Shown: positions 9,574 through 18,637 of the stretch, piece by piece | Numbering within the stretch: the first letter of the stretch is position 1 | How the letters are laid out: each line of letters opens with the position of its first letter | Assembly (NCBI GenBank): GCA_011523505.1 | Contig: WTGP01000027.1 | Span: 62,001-126,000, forward strand | DNA from: Gammaproteobacteria bacterium | GTDB taxonomy: Bacteria; Pseudomonadota; Gammaproteobacteria; Steroidobacterales; Foliamicaceae | Direction of reading: 5' to 3' | DNA length: 64,000 nt | Translations under genes and position numbers: made by a program | The notes under the pieces: model-generated | Seen by the model: only the letters and a program-made list of their open reading frames with translations | What the model was told of the DNA's origin: nothing | Databases searched by the model: none

Positions 9574-11190
9574 CTAGCGCAAGGATTTCATCTGCGCCAG
9601 GTAGCCGCCCGGATCCACGCTGACGTCGATCAGCGTCGGCCCCTCGCTTTGCAGTGCCTCGGAGACCGCCGCCTGGTACTCATCCGCGCTGTCCACTCGA
9701 AATCCACGCCCGCCAAGACCTTCCATGGTGCGTGCAAAATCCGGCGCCCGCCAGCGCACTCCGCGCGCCGGCAAGCCGCGTTCCTGTTGCTTGATGTCGA
9801 TCAGAGACAGGGACTGGTCATTGAATGCGATGACCACCAAACGGGCCGCCTGTTCGGACGCCACCGACAGTTCACCCAGGCACATCAGCAGTCCTCCATC
9901 GCCGGTAAAGGCGATGGCGGGTCGTTCCGGTTCGTGCAGAGCGGACGCGATCGCCGCAGGCAAGGCATAGGCCATTGTAGCCAGACCGTTGGATATGAGG
10001 ACATCGTGCGGGTGCGCCGCCGGCCAGAACGCCATTGCCGAAAACATGTGCGCACCGGCGTCCACCGCGATACGCGGCGAGACCCCCAGATCGACCGCGG
10101 CGCGCAGCGCCAGTTCGACCACCTGCTGCGGTCCCAGCCCCTCGCAGTCGGGATATTCCAGGCGTGCCGCCATATCTCGGCGCAGTTGCGCGATTTCGGA
10201 AAGGGCCCAGCCGGACTGCGACAGTCCGCCGCTCAGACGCGCCAAGGCAGGCGCTATCGGACCATGGACGCTTGCGGCGGGTTGTACGTAGTGGACCGGA
10301 TGCCGAACCTCGGCGATGTCCACCACGGGGCTTTGGTAGCGCCACGGCATGCGAAGCAATTCAACCGGATCCAGGCCGCACAGCACGATGAGGTCCGCTT
10401 GCTCAACGCATTCCGATTCGGCCCTGCCGCCGGTAAACGTACCCACGTATTGCGCCCGCCGCTCGTCGAATACGCCTTTCGCCTTGTAGGTGGTCAGGAC
10501 CGGACAGCACAACGCTTGCGCCATGCCCTCAAGCGCTCGCGAAACGCCCGGGCTTCTCGCTTCCAGCCCCGCTACGATTACCGGGCGGGCGGACCTGCGA
10601 AACAGTCGCGCCGCTTTCTCCACGCCGGCTTCATCGATTTGCGCCTCGTGCTCGCGCGGCTGGGATGGCGCCGGGTGGGCAGCCACGGTCCGGCGCGCCT
10701 GGCTACCCGCGATTTCGATATGGACCGGGCCGTACGGCGGAGTCTTCGCCAATTCGATCAGGCTGCGAATCTCGGTGGCGGCATCGTCCGTATCCAGGCG
10801 GCTGCTACTCTTGCAAACGGGCGCCAGCAACGCGATCTGGTCGAAAACCTGGTGGGTAACGAAGCCGGACTCCTCGCCGGTGAACCCATCGCTGATGAGC
10901 ATTACCGGAGACCGGTCCAGCGCCGCACAGGCCATTCCGTTTGCCGCATTGGCCACCCCCGGCCCCTTGGTGGTCAGCGCCGCGCCGAGCGTGCCGTCCA
11001 GATCGGCCGTTGCCGCCGCCATCATCACCGCCGCGTTCTCGCTGCGCGTCAGCACGAAATCGATACCCTTCCCGGCTGCCGCTTGCATGACGTCCAGGCT
11101 GCTGCCGCCTCCGGGCACGCCGAAGATACGCGACACGCCGTGCGCCGCCAGGGCCTCGGCAAGAACTTCCGCAAGGGTCGCCTGTCGCAT
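9574..11190 (-). CDS. Thiamine pyrophosphate-dependent enzyme (acetolactate synthase-like fold)
   Basis: 538 residues from the ATG at 11190 (a TTG at 11211 is the only longer alternative). N-terminal PYR domain with the catalytic Glu in RSENAAVMM (about residue 51), central FAD/Rossmann-like domain, and C-terminal PP domain with GDGG...FND, the TPP-Mg motif. The family includes acetolactate synthase, benzoylformate decarboxylase, sulfoacetaldehyde acetyltransferase and oxalyl-CoA decarboxylase, and sequence alone does not say which reaction applies here. Not a housekeeping IlvB: no small regulatory subunit lies next to it and the gene is embedded in a catabolic operon between hyuA and the acyl-CoA dehydrogenase. 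It probably decarboxylates a 2-oxo acid intermediate (inference). Confidence 0.85.
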   Translation of the reverse strand: MRQATLAEVLAEALAAHGVSRIFGVPGGGSSLDVMQAAAGKGIDFVLTRSENAAVMMAAATADLDGTLGAALTTKGPGVANAANGMACAALDRSPVMLISDGFTGEESGFVTHQVFDQIALLAPVCKSSSRLDTDDAATEIRSLIELAKTPPYGPVHIEIAGSQARRTVAAHPAPSQPREHEAQIDEAGVEKAARLFRRSARPVIVAGLEARSPGVSRALEGMAQALCCPVLTTYKAKGVFDERRAQYVGTFTGGRAESECVEQADLIVLCGLDPVELLRMPWRYQSPVVDIAEVRHPVHYVQPAASVHGPIAPALARLSGGLSQSGWALSEIAQLRRDMAARLEYPDCEGLGPQQVVELALRAAVDLGVSPRIAVDAGAHMFSAMAFWPAAHPHDVLISNGLATMAYALPAAIASALHEPERPAIAFTGDGGLLMCLGELSVASEQAARLVVIAFNDQSLSLIDIKQQERGLPARGVRWRAPDFARTMEGLGGRGFRVDSADEYQAAVSEALQSEGPTLIDVSVDPGGYLAQMKSLR

Positions 11191-11227
11191 CACTCGGGGC
11201 GGTGGGTCCAAACCATCACGCCGGCGC

Positions 11228-13318
11228 TCATGGGGCCGCCATGTCGATCAGGAGGTTCAGCATCGGGTCCACCGTTGCGCGCGCGCCCGGAGGCACGACG
11301 GCAGTGGATTCGCGTTCCTCGAAAATGCAGGGCCCTTCGAATGTGTTGCCCGGGGAAAGGCCGTATCGGTTGTAGACGGGAACCTCCACGAACCCGATGC
11401 CGGTTCCGAAGTAGACGCGGCGCAGCCCCTTGAGCGCATCGGCCGGCCCGGTCGTGCTCCCGGCCTGGGCGAGTTCGATGTCCGGAAGCGGTCCCGAAAC
11501 GATGACGCGCCATGAAACGATTTCCACCGGCATGCCGGGTTCGACCCGGCCGAACTGCTTCCGGTAGGCCGTCTCGAATGCTTCCCGGATTGCCGCTCGA
11601 TCGTGTTCCTCGAGCATCTGCCGGCTGACGCGGGCCTCCACATCGTAGCCCTGACCCAGATAGCGCATCGCGGCCAGGTTTTCGACGCGCACCCCGGCAT
11701 CATCGGTGCCGGCGGCGGAAAGCAACTCCCGTCCATCGTGCTCCATGCCCGAAAGCATGGCCCTGGTGTGTCCGAAATCGAGATCTTCCAGCGCCGTAAC
11801 GCCGCCCTGCAGGAACGTGAACGAGGTGGGCGAGACCAGGAAACCCAATGCGGAAGCAACCCCGGCGGAAGACGGGCAAACGACCCGCGGCAAGGACAGC
11901 TTCCGCGCGATGTTGCAGGCATGAACGGGACCGGCGCCGCCGATGGGGAACATGGCGTAGCCGGCGATGTTCCGCGCCTTTTCCAGCGCGTGGATGGCGG
12001 CAGCCTGGGCCATGTTCTCGTTCACGGTCTCATGCACCGCCCAGGCGGCCTCCATGGCCGAGATTCCAAGCGGGTCCGCCAGGTTGCGGTTCAGCGCTTC
12101 GTTTGCAGCTTCGACGTCGAGCCTGATGTCGCCGCCCAGGAAATTCTCCGCTGCGAGATAGCCCAGCACCAGGTCCGCATCGGTGACTGTAGCGTCCCGG
12201 CCGCCCAGCCCGTAACAGGCCGGACCGGGATCGGCGCCGGCGCTCTCCGGTCCCACCCGCACCAGACCGAGGTGGTCCACCGTAGCGATCGAACCGCCAC
12301 CGGCGCCCGTTTCGATCATTTCGATCACCGGCACCCTGAGCGGAATGCCGCTGCCTTTTCTGAAGCGATAGACCCGCGCCACTTCGAACTCCGTGGTGCG
12401 CAAGGGCTCTCCTTCATCGACCAGGCAAGCCTTGGCGGTAGTCCCGCCCATGTCGAAACACAGAATGTCGTTCTCACCGGCCAGTCTGCCGATCACGGAA
12501 GTCGCCTGCACGCCGCCGGCCGGACCCGATTGCACCAGCCGGATCGGGCTGGACGACGCGGTCGATTGGTGGACCGTGCCGCCGTCCGACAGCATCAGAA
12601 ACAGATCCTTGTCGATGCCCATGCGGCGCAATCCATCGGTCAGGCGCTTCAGATACCGGTCGAATACCGGCAGCACGTATGCATTGCACACGGTGGTGTA
12701 GGTCCGCTCGTACTCACCGATTTCCGGCATCACCTCGCTGGAGATGCAAACCACCAGGTCCGGCGCCTCCCGGCGGATGATGTCTCTGACACGGCGCTCA
12801 TGAACCGGGTTGCGGTACCCATGCAGGAGAGAGATTGCGACCGCGTCCACGCCGGCCGAAGCAATCCGGTGTGCTGCCGATACAACGGCATCCTCATCCA
12901 GGGCATGCAGCACCTCGCCTGTCGGGCCGATGCGTTCCGGGACCTCGAAACGCCTGTGCCTGGGAACCAGTGGCCTGGGCATTTCCATGAACAGGTCGTA
13001 GGTGTCATAGCGCCACTCGGTGCCGATCTCCAGGATGTCCCTGAAGCCGGCCGTGGTGACCAGCGCAAGCCGGGCGCCGCGCCGCTCGATGATCGCGTTC
13101 GCCACCAGCGTCGTGCCGTGAATCAGATGACGCACGCGGTGGGGTTCCACGCCATTGCCGTCGAGAATTTGCTCCAGTCCCTCCAGGGCGCCCTTCGAAG
13201 GATCGTTCGGCGTGGTCAGGACTTTCTCATTGAAGAGCCTGCCGGTTCGCGAGTCGAGCAGGACCAGGTCGGTGAAGGTGCCGCCGATGTCGATGCCCAC
13301 ACGAAAAGGCTCATTCAT
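11228..13318 (-). CDS. hyuA: Hydantoinase/oxoprolinase subunit A
   Basis: 696 residues from the ATG at 13318, which overlaps the hyuB stop by 8 bases; a longer frame back to 13357 exists but gives a non-family N-terminus. The start MNEPFRVGIDIGGTFTDLVLL is the family's ASKHA-type phosphate-binding loop, and CFDMGGTTAKACLV and FPIGGAGPVHA complete the ATP site. With HyuB it performs ATP-dependent hydrolysis of a cyclic amide (5-oxoproline, N-methylhydantoin) or ATP-dependent carboxylation as in acetone/acetophenone carboxylases. The substrate is undetermined. Confidence 0.93.
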   Translation of the reverse strand: MNEPFRVGIDIGGTFTDLVLLDSRTGRLFNEKVLTTPNDPSKGALEGLEQILDGNGVEPHRVRHLIHGTTLVANAIIERRGARLALVTTAGFRDILEIGTEWRYDTYDLFMEMPRPLVPRHRRFEVPERIGPTGEVLHALDEDAVVSAAHRIASAGVDAVAISLLHGYRNPVHERRVRDIIRREAPDLVVCISSEVMPEIGEYERTYTTVCNAYVLPVFDRYLKRLTDGLRRMGIDKDLFLMLSDGGTVHQSTASSSPIRLVQSGPAGGVQATSVIGRLAGENDILCFDMGGTTAKACLVDEGEPLRTTEFEVARVYRFRKGSGIPLRVPVIEMIETGAGGGSIATVDHLGLVRVGPESAGADPGPACYGLGGRDATVTDADLVLGYLAAENFLGGDIRLDVEAANEALNRNLADPLGISAMEAAWAVHETVNENMAQAAAIHALEKARNIAGYAMFPIGGAGPVHACNIARKLSLPRVVCPSSAGVASALGFLVSPTSFTFLQGGVTALEDLDFGHTRAMLSGMEHDGRELLSAAGTDDAGVRVENLAAMRYLGQGYDVEARVSRQMLEEHDRAAIREAFETAYRKQFGRVEPGMPVEIVSWRVIVSGPLPDIELAQAGSTTGPADALKGLRRVYFGTGIGFVEVPVYNRYGLSPGNTFEGPCIFEERESTAVVPPGARATVDPMLNLLIDMAAP

Positions 13319-14996
13319 CGCCTTGTTCTCCGCTTGCGGCGCCTGGGCGGTAGGCAAGCGCGCCCTGCGCCGTCACCAGGCCGCTTTCCAGGTCAGCTTG
13401 CAGCATGGCCGCATCGCGTTCCGCGGGCGGGCCCATGCCGCCTCCCCCCGGCGTTTCGAAGGTCACGACGTCGTCGGGCTCAAGGTCCATGCGCACCTTC
13501 GCGTCGATCCGCTTCCCGTTGACGTAGTCGCGGCCGGCCGAGCCCGGCAGCCCGCCCAGCAAACCGCGGGGCGGGAACTTCACCCGCTCGTGGCGAATCG
13601 TCATGGTCACGGGGTGCCGGGAGGTGACCCTGAATCCCAGCCGCTGTGCCGGCCCGCCCCGGTAACGACCGGCCCCGCCCGAGTCCGGGATCAGCGATTT
13701 CTCCGTCATCAGCAGCGGTACGCTGTTCTCGAAGTGTTCCACCGGTACGGTCGCTACGTTGCTCGGGAAACTCAGGCAGGCCGGCCCGTCCTGGTGGGGC
13801 CGCGCGCCGTGCCCTCCGTTCATGAAAAACATCTTCACGAACCGGCGGCCGTCGTCGTGCCGACCCGAGAAGTAGACGTTCCAGAGCGGCGATCCGCAAT
13901 CGGCGATGACCCGCTCGGGCATCAGTTGGGCAAGCGCCCCGAAGATGACCGGCGGCAGGTAGTGTCCCGACAGGTGCCGCGCCCAGATCGGCGCCGGGCG
14001 TAGCGGGTTGATCAGACAGCCTTCCGGCGCCGTGATCGTGACCCCCCGAAAGCAACCGTCGTTGTTGGGAGTGCCCGGATCGAAGGCGCACTTGATGGCA
14101 TAAGCGCTATAGGCGCGGGTGAAGTTCATGGCCGAATTGATCGGCCGTTCGACCTGCGGCGAGGTCCCGGCAAAGTCCACCGCAAGCTCGCTGCCCTCGA
14201 TACGGATTTCGCAGCGGATGGTCAGCGGTTCGTCAAAGCCGTCCACCATGATCCGGTCGCGGTAAACGCCGTCGGACGCCGCCCCGACGGCCCGCCGCAT
14301 GGCGGCCTCGGAGCGATCGAGAATCTCCCCGGCCAGCGCATCGAGGTCGTCGATACGTTCGTCTTCGAGAATTTGCTGGAGCCTCTTGCGGCCCGAGTCG
14401 TAGGCCACGAACTGCGCGCGAATATCGCCCAGCGTTTCCCCGGGCGCGCGGAGGTTCTCGGCAATGAATGCAATTACGTCCTCGTTTTCCTCCCCTTCGC
14501 GGACGATCTTGCTGACCGGGATGGTCAGGCCCTCCTCGTAGGAATCGCGGGCGGTCACGGAAGGCGCCCCGCCAATGTCCACGGTATGAAACACGCTGCC
14601 AATGAAGCAGATCAATCGATCGCCCCTGAATATCGGGCGAATCATCGTGATGTCGTTCAGGTGCCCGGTGCCGTGATAGCCGTCGTTGGAAATCAGAACG
14701 TCCCCGCTCTTGAGCGAAGACGGGGGATAGCGTCGTAGCATCACGGCCAGGGTGCGGGGCATGGTGCCGATGAAGGACGGGATACTGCGCGAGGATTGAG
14801 CGAACTGGCGTCCCCGGCTGTCCATCAGCCCGACAGCAAGATCCCAGTTGTCGCGAACCACGGACGAAAACGAGGTTCGTACGAATGTCTGGGCGATCTC
14901 GTCCATGAGGCCATTGAACCGGTGCCATGCAACCCCAAGCTGGAGCGCCGAGAATTGTCTTGATTGCACGCCGGTTTCCCTTGTCCGCCGAATCAT
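13311..14996 (-). CDS. hyuB: Hydantoinase/oxoprolinase subunit B
   Basis: 561 residues, matching HyuB subunits. Seen: SIPSFIGTMPRTL, SGDVLISNDGYHGTGHLNDITMI and FHTVDIGG, which hold the metal-binding Asp/His residues, and a glycine-rich C-terminal TPGGGGMGPPAERD. First gene of the seven-gene operon. The ATG at 14996 has no ribosome binding site on its strand; a GTG at 14969 is the only other in-frame candidate. A short inverted repeat (15005-15020) lies directly upstream. It works with HyuA on a cyclic amide or related substrate. Confidence 0.92.
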   Translation of the reverse strand: MIRRTRETGVQSRQFSALQLGVAWHRFNGLMDEIAQTFVRTSFSSVVRDNWDLAVGLMDSRGRQFAQSSRSIPSFIGTMPRTLAVMLRRYPPSSLKSGDVLISNDGYHGTGHLNDITMIRPIFRGDRLICFIGSVFHTVDIGGAPSVTARDSYEEGLTIPVSKIVREGEENEDVIAFIAENLRAPGETLGDIRAQFVAYDSGRKRLQQILEDERIDDLDALAGEILDRSEAAMRRAVGAASDGVYRDRIMVDGFDEPLTIRCEIRIEGSELAVDFAGTSPQVERPINSAMNFTRAYSAYAIKCAFDPGTPNNDGCFRGVTITAPEGCLINPLRPAPIWARHLSGHYLPPVIFGALAQLMPERVIADCGSPLWNVYFSGRHDDGRRFVKMFFMNGGHGARPHQDGPACLSFPSNVATVPVEHFENSVPLLMTEKSLIPDSGGAGRYRGGPAQRLGFRVTSRHPVTMTIRHERVKFPPRGLLGGLPGSAGRDYVNGKRIDAKVRMDLEPDDVVTFETPGGGGMGPPAERDAAMLQADLESGLVTAQGALAYRPGAASGEQGDE

Positions 14997-15004
14997 AGGA
15001 GGTT

Positions 15005-15020
15005 TTGTACGGGCCTACAA
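15005..15020. promoter_or_regulatory. Inverted repeat TTGTA-N6-TACAA between hyuB and the aldehyde dehydrogenase
   Basis: Perfect 5-bp arms with a 6-base spacer, 9 bases from the hyuB start and 90 from the aldehyde dehydrogenase start. The TTGTA/TACAA arms resemble operators of FadR/VanR-type GntR regulators. No regulator gene is nearby, so this is a candidate only. Confidence 0.3.
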
Positions 15021-15109
15021 GCCTCGGAAAACCCCCCGCGGCTGCTGCATAATCGCTCCTTGATTGCCGCGCAGGGGGGCAGCCGGTTCGATCGCGGACT
15101 ATTCCCGGG

Positions 15110-16588
15110 ATGCAGAAATACCAGTTGTACATCGACGGCGCCTGGACCGACCCGCTGACCGGGGAATGGATCGACACGGCCAACCCCTATACGGGCAACA
15201 CCTGGGCAAGAATTCCGCGTGCCGGCGCCGCCGATGTCGAGGCCGCCGTCGAGGCTGCCCACAACGCATTCAGGCAGGGCGAGTGGCCCGCACTGAATGC
15301 CACGCAGCGCGGATTGATGCTCAGACGGTTCGCCGAAGTCCTGACCGACAACGCCGAAAGACTGGCGGAGATCGAGGTGCGGGACAACGGCAAGCTCCAT
15401 GCGGAGGTGCTCAATCAGTGCCGTTACCTGGCTCAATGGTTTCATTACTACGGCGGACTGGCCGACAAGATCGAGGGTTCGGTGCCGCCCATCGACAAGC
15501 CGAACGTTCTCAACCTGACCCGTTACGAGCCGCTGGGGGTGTGCGCGTGCATCACGCCCTGGAACTCGCCTTTGCTGCTGCTGGCCTGGAAGGCGGCGCC
15601 GGCGCTGGCCGCGGGCAACACCATCGTCGTCAAACCATCGGAATTCACATCGGCCTCGACGCTGGAGTTTGCGGCGCTCTCCGAGCAAGCCGGTTTCCCA
15701 AAGGGCGTGATCAACGTTGTCACCGGGTTCGGTCCCGAGGCGGGCGACTCGCTGGTGCGCCATGCGAAGGTAAGAAAGATCGCCTTTACCGGCGGCGAAG
15801 CCGGCGGCGCGACAGTCAACAGCAGTGCAGCGCCGGATTTCAAGAGAGTGACCCTGGAACTGGGCGGCAAGTCGGCCAACATCGTGTTCGATGATGCCGA
15901 TCTCGATCAGGCCGTAAGCGGCGCCATATCCGGAATTTTCGCTGCCAGCGGACAGAGCTGTATTGCCGGGTCCCGGTTACTGCTGCAGGATTCGATTCAC
16001 GACGATTTTCTCGAGCGTCTGGTCGGGCTGGCGGGCGAGGCGCGCATCGGCGATCCCATGTCGCCGGAAACGCAGGTGGGACCCATTACGACGGAACCGC
16101 AATATCGCAAGATTCTCGAATATATCGATATCGCGAAGGGCGAGGGCGCGCGCCTGGTGCTCGGCGGCGGGAGCGTTCCGGCGCCGGACGGCAACCGGGG
16201 CCTCTTCGTTCAGCCGACCATATTCGCCGACGTGACTCGCGACATGCGCATTGCACAGGAAGAAGTATTCGGTCCGGTGCTTGCGGTGATGCGCTTCAGG
16301 AACGAAGACGAAGCGATTGCGATCGCCAACGATGTCAATTACGGGCTGGCGGCGGGCGTCTGGACCGAGAGCCTGCGGAGAGGAATCACGGTGTCCGAGA
16401 GGCTCGAAGCTGGCACCATCTGGGTCAATACCTATCGTTCGACCAGCTACACGACACCCTTCGGCGGCTACAAGGCCAGCGGCCTGGGCAGGGAGAACGG
16501 TATGGAGGCGATCAAGGAATATCTGCAGACAAAAAGCGTTTGGTATTATGCGGGAGGGGACGTGGCGAACCCCTATGTACGCCGGTAA
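15110..16588 (+). CDS. NAD(P)-dependent aldehyde dehydrogenase
   Basis: 492 residues, the standard aldehyde dehydrogenase length. Catalytic residues are all present: Glu250 in LELGGK, the nucleophile Cys284 in SGQSCIAGSRLL, and the oxyanion Asn in ITPWNSPLLLL. The C-terminal YGLAAGVWT, FGGYKASGLGRENG and KSVWYY segments place it with the betaine/succinate-semialdehyde/hydroxymuconic-semialdehyde type enzymes, but the substrate cannot be fixed. It is transcribed divergently from the hyuBA operon and is followed 70 bases later by the lipoprotein cytochrome-propeller gene on the same strand, which suggests the two are co-expressed. Confidence 0.93.
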   Translation: MQKYQLYIDGAWTDPLTGEWIDTANPYTGNTWARIPRAGAADVEAAVEAAHNAFRQGEWPALNATQRGLMLRRFAEVLTDNAERLAEIEVRDNGKLHAEVLNQCRYLAQWFHYYGGLADKIEGSVPPIDKPNVLNLTRYEPLGVCACITPWNSPLLLLAWKAAPALAAGNTIVVKPSEFTSASTLEFAALSEQAGFPKGVINVVTGFGPEAGDSLVRHAKVRKIAFTGGEAGGATVNSSAAPDFKRVTLELGGKSANIVFDDADLDQAVSGAISGIFAASGQSCIAGSRLLLQDSIHDDFLERLVGLAGEARIGDPMSPETQVGPITTEPQYRKILEYIDIAKGEGARLVLGGGSVPAPDGNRGLFVQPTIFADVTRDMRIAQEEVFGPVLAVMRFRNEDEAIAIANDVNYGLAAGVWTESLRRGITVSERLEAGTIWVNTYRSTSYTTPFGGYKASGLGRENGMEAIKEYLQTKSVWYYAGGDVANPYVRR

Positions 16589-16658
16589 TTCAAGCGCCGA
16601 TGCCCGCCGCACGTCTCCGGAAACGCTTGAACGACGGGGCAAGCGGAGGCAGCGAGAA

Positions 16659-18614
16659 ATGAACCCATTGACAAGACTACCGGCAGCGGGTCTGTGCCTG
16701 CTGTTATTGGCCGGCTGTTCCGCGGAGTCGCCGGAATCGGAGAATTCCGCGGCTCTCGAGGACCAGGAATTCGGGCGGCTGTCCGGCAAGGTGGACGGGA
16801 CCGTTGAGGGCCTGCTGCCGGTTGTATATGCCTACAACACCGGCAAGAGCATGGCCTATACCGTATTCGTCGTGGACGGCGAATACCGGGCGGTCAAGAT
16901 GCTTCCCGGCAGTTACGAAGTAACGATTCGCCCGGCGATCGATCAACTGGAAGGGTTCGACAGCCAGACCGTCAGTATCGACATCGGTGCAGGCGATGAT
17001 GTTGAAGTGGATTTCTCCCTGACCGGCGTCGGTCCCATGGTCGACTATGCCGGGGGCGTGCCCTATCCCCACGGCGAAATCCTGCCCTACGACGAGGTCT
17101 ATCCGCCGGGTCCAGGCCGCGATGCCCTGGAGCGCACGTGCCACGGCTGTCACAGCATCCAATTCATTCCCTGGAACTACCCACGCGCCTATTCAGGCGG
17201 CCGCGCGCCGAAGAACAGGGAGGCGTGGGCGGTGAGTGTTGATCGTATGCACAAGGGACCGGCATTCGGACGTCTCGGCAAGGCAACGCTCTTCGATCCG
17301 GAGTACCTGCCTCCGGAGGACCGGGACGTACTCGTCGACTACCTGGCGGAGCATTTTCCGGCGGACCGCCCGCCCGTGCTCGTTCAGCTCACCGAGGAAC
17401 CCGAGCTCGATCTTGAAGCGCTCAGGAAAGCCATGTTCATCGAGTACATCTACTACGAGTCCGACGAGTACGAGGTCTGGCCATGGTCGCACCAGGTGGA
17501 TTTCGATCTCGACGGCAACGTATGGCTGGCCTACACCGCCTGCTGCATCGTCAGGTTCGATCCGCGCACCGGAGAACAGACGGCCTTCGAAGGCCACGGC
17601 GGAGGCCACGGGATCGCGGTCGACCAGACCGACGGCACCGTCTGGTACTCGGGCGACGTGGTTCGCCATCTCGATCCCAGGACCGGCAAGGTGGACCACT
17701 GGGTATCCGAAGACTGGGCGCTGGGCAGCAATACGCAGATCTTCGATTCCAAGGGGAATCTCTGGCTCTCTCTGCTGGGCGCAGGCGCGCTGGGGAAATG
17801 GGACCGGGCGACGGACTCCATCGTTTACTGGGAGGTCCCCGTGCTTCGCAGCCGCCCATACGGGATCATCGTCGATCACAAGGACAAGGTCTGGTTTGCC
17901 GACTATCACAACGGCGGCGTCACGCGTTTCGATCCCGAGACGGAAGAATTCCGGCACTACCCCCTGGTCGAGGATGACGCGGCTACGGCGATACGCCGTT
18001 TGGGGGTGGATTCCAGGGGCATGATCTGGGCCGGAACCTGGGGCAGCCGCGGATTTGCCGAGGGGCTCCTGTACCGGGTGGATCCGGATACCGGCGAAGT
18101 CTTCAGCCGCCATATGGGTTTGCGCTATCCCGCCGCGTACAACGCCGAGGCTGACAGTGAGGACAACATCTGGGTGTCCAACGACAACTACCTGACCAAG
18201 TACGACCAGGTCGCGGACGAGTTCACGCACTACCCCATCCCGGTTCGTTCCGACACGCTCAAGACCACGATCACGCGTGACGACGGCATCTGGTTTTTCT
18301 ATCGCAACGCCGGCAAGTACGCGGGATACGGCGGAAATATAACGGTCCTGTATCCCGACATGGACAATATTCCCACGCTGGGCGCCTATCACTCGGAGAC
18401 CAGCGCCGGCTATCAGCTGAGCGGCTACGAAGGGCCGCCTTCGCCCCCGGTTCTGGGCGAGGAGCGGCCGGTTCCGGTGGGGGCCCTGAATGCCGGGGAT
18501 TACATCGAGTTCGCATTGGACAACGGCCTGATCGACGAAGCGCAGGCGGAGTTGATGCGGGCAAGCCAGCCCGATGCCGAAGTGGCCGACGAACGCATTG
18601 AGCGCGCCGATTGA
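16659..18614 (+). CDS. Lipoprotein c-type cytochrome with carboxypeptidase-regulatory-like and propeller domains
   Basis: 651 residues from the ATG at 16659, chosen because GGAGG lies 9 bases upstream and the protein then starts with a lipoprotein signal (MNPLTRLPAAGLCLLLLAGC, lipidated Cys20). Domain order repeats that of the 2739-4535 gene: a beta-sandwich with GKSMAYTVFVVDGEYRAVKMLPGSYEV, then YPPGPGRDALERTCHGCH with haem c site Cys161-x-x-Cys164-His165, then a propeller with repeats such as VRFDPRTGEQTAF, GNLWLSLLGAGALGKWD and VTRFDPETEEFRHYP. The C-terminus has an extra acidic helical tail. Because one paralogue is a soluble Sec-exported protein and this one is lipid-anchored, they may form a periplasmic electron relay; that is inference. 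Function unknown. Confidence 0.8.
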   Translation: MNPLTRLPAAGLCLLLLAGCSAESPESENSAALEDQEFGRLSGKVDGTVEGLLPVVYAYNTGKSMAYTVFVVDGEYRAVKMLPGSYEVTIRPAIDQLEGFDSQTVSIDIGAGDDVEVDFSLTGVGPMVDYAGGVPYPHGEILPYDEVYPPGPGRDALERTCHGCHSIQFIPWNYPRAYSGGRAPKNREAWAVSVDRMHKGPAFGRLGKATLFDPEYLPPEDRDVLVDYLAEHFPADRPPVLVQLTEEPELDLEALRKAMFIEYIYYESDEYEVWPWSHQVDFDLDGNVWLAYTACCIVRFDPRTGEQTAFEGHGGGHGIAVDQTDGTVWYSGDVVRHLDPRTGKVDHWVSEDWALGSNTQIFDSKGNLWLSLLGAGALGKWDRATDSIVYWEVPVLRSRPYGIIVDHKDKVWFADYHNGGVTRFDPETEEFRHYPLVEDDAATAIRRLGVDSRGMIWAGTWGSRGFAEGLLYRVDPDTGEVFSRHMGLRYPAAYNAEADSEDNIWVSNDNYLTKYDQVADEFTHYPIPVRSDTLKTTITRDDGIWFFYRNAGKYAGYGGNITVLYPDMDNIPTLGAYHSETSAGYQLSGYEGPPSPPVLGEERPVPVGALNAGDYIEFALDNGLIDEAQAELMRASQPDAEVADERIERAD

Positions 18615-18637
18615 TCCGGCCCGATAGCACGGCCCCG

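Noticed and set aside
11603..13522. 639-residue open frame opposite hyuA
   Set aside because: Antisense to a clearly conserved HyuA; no start signal or domain.
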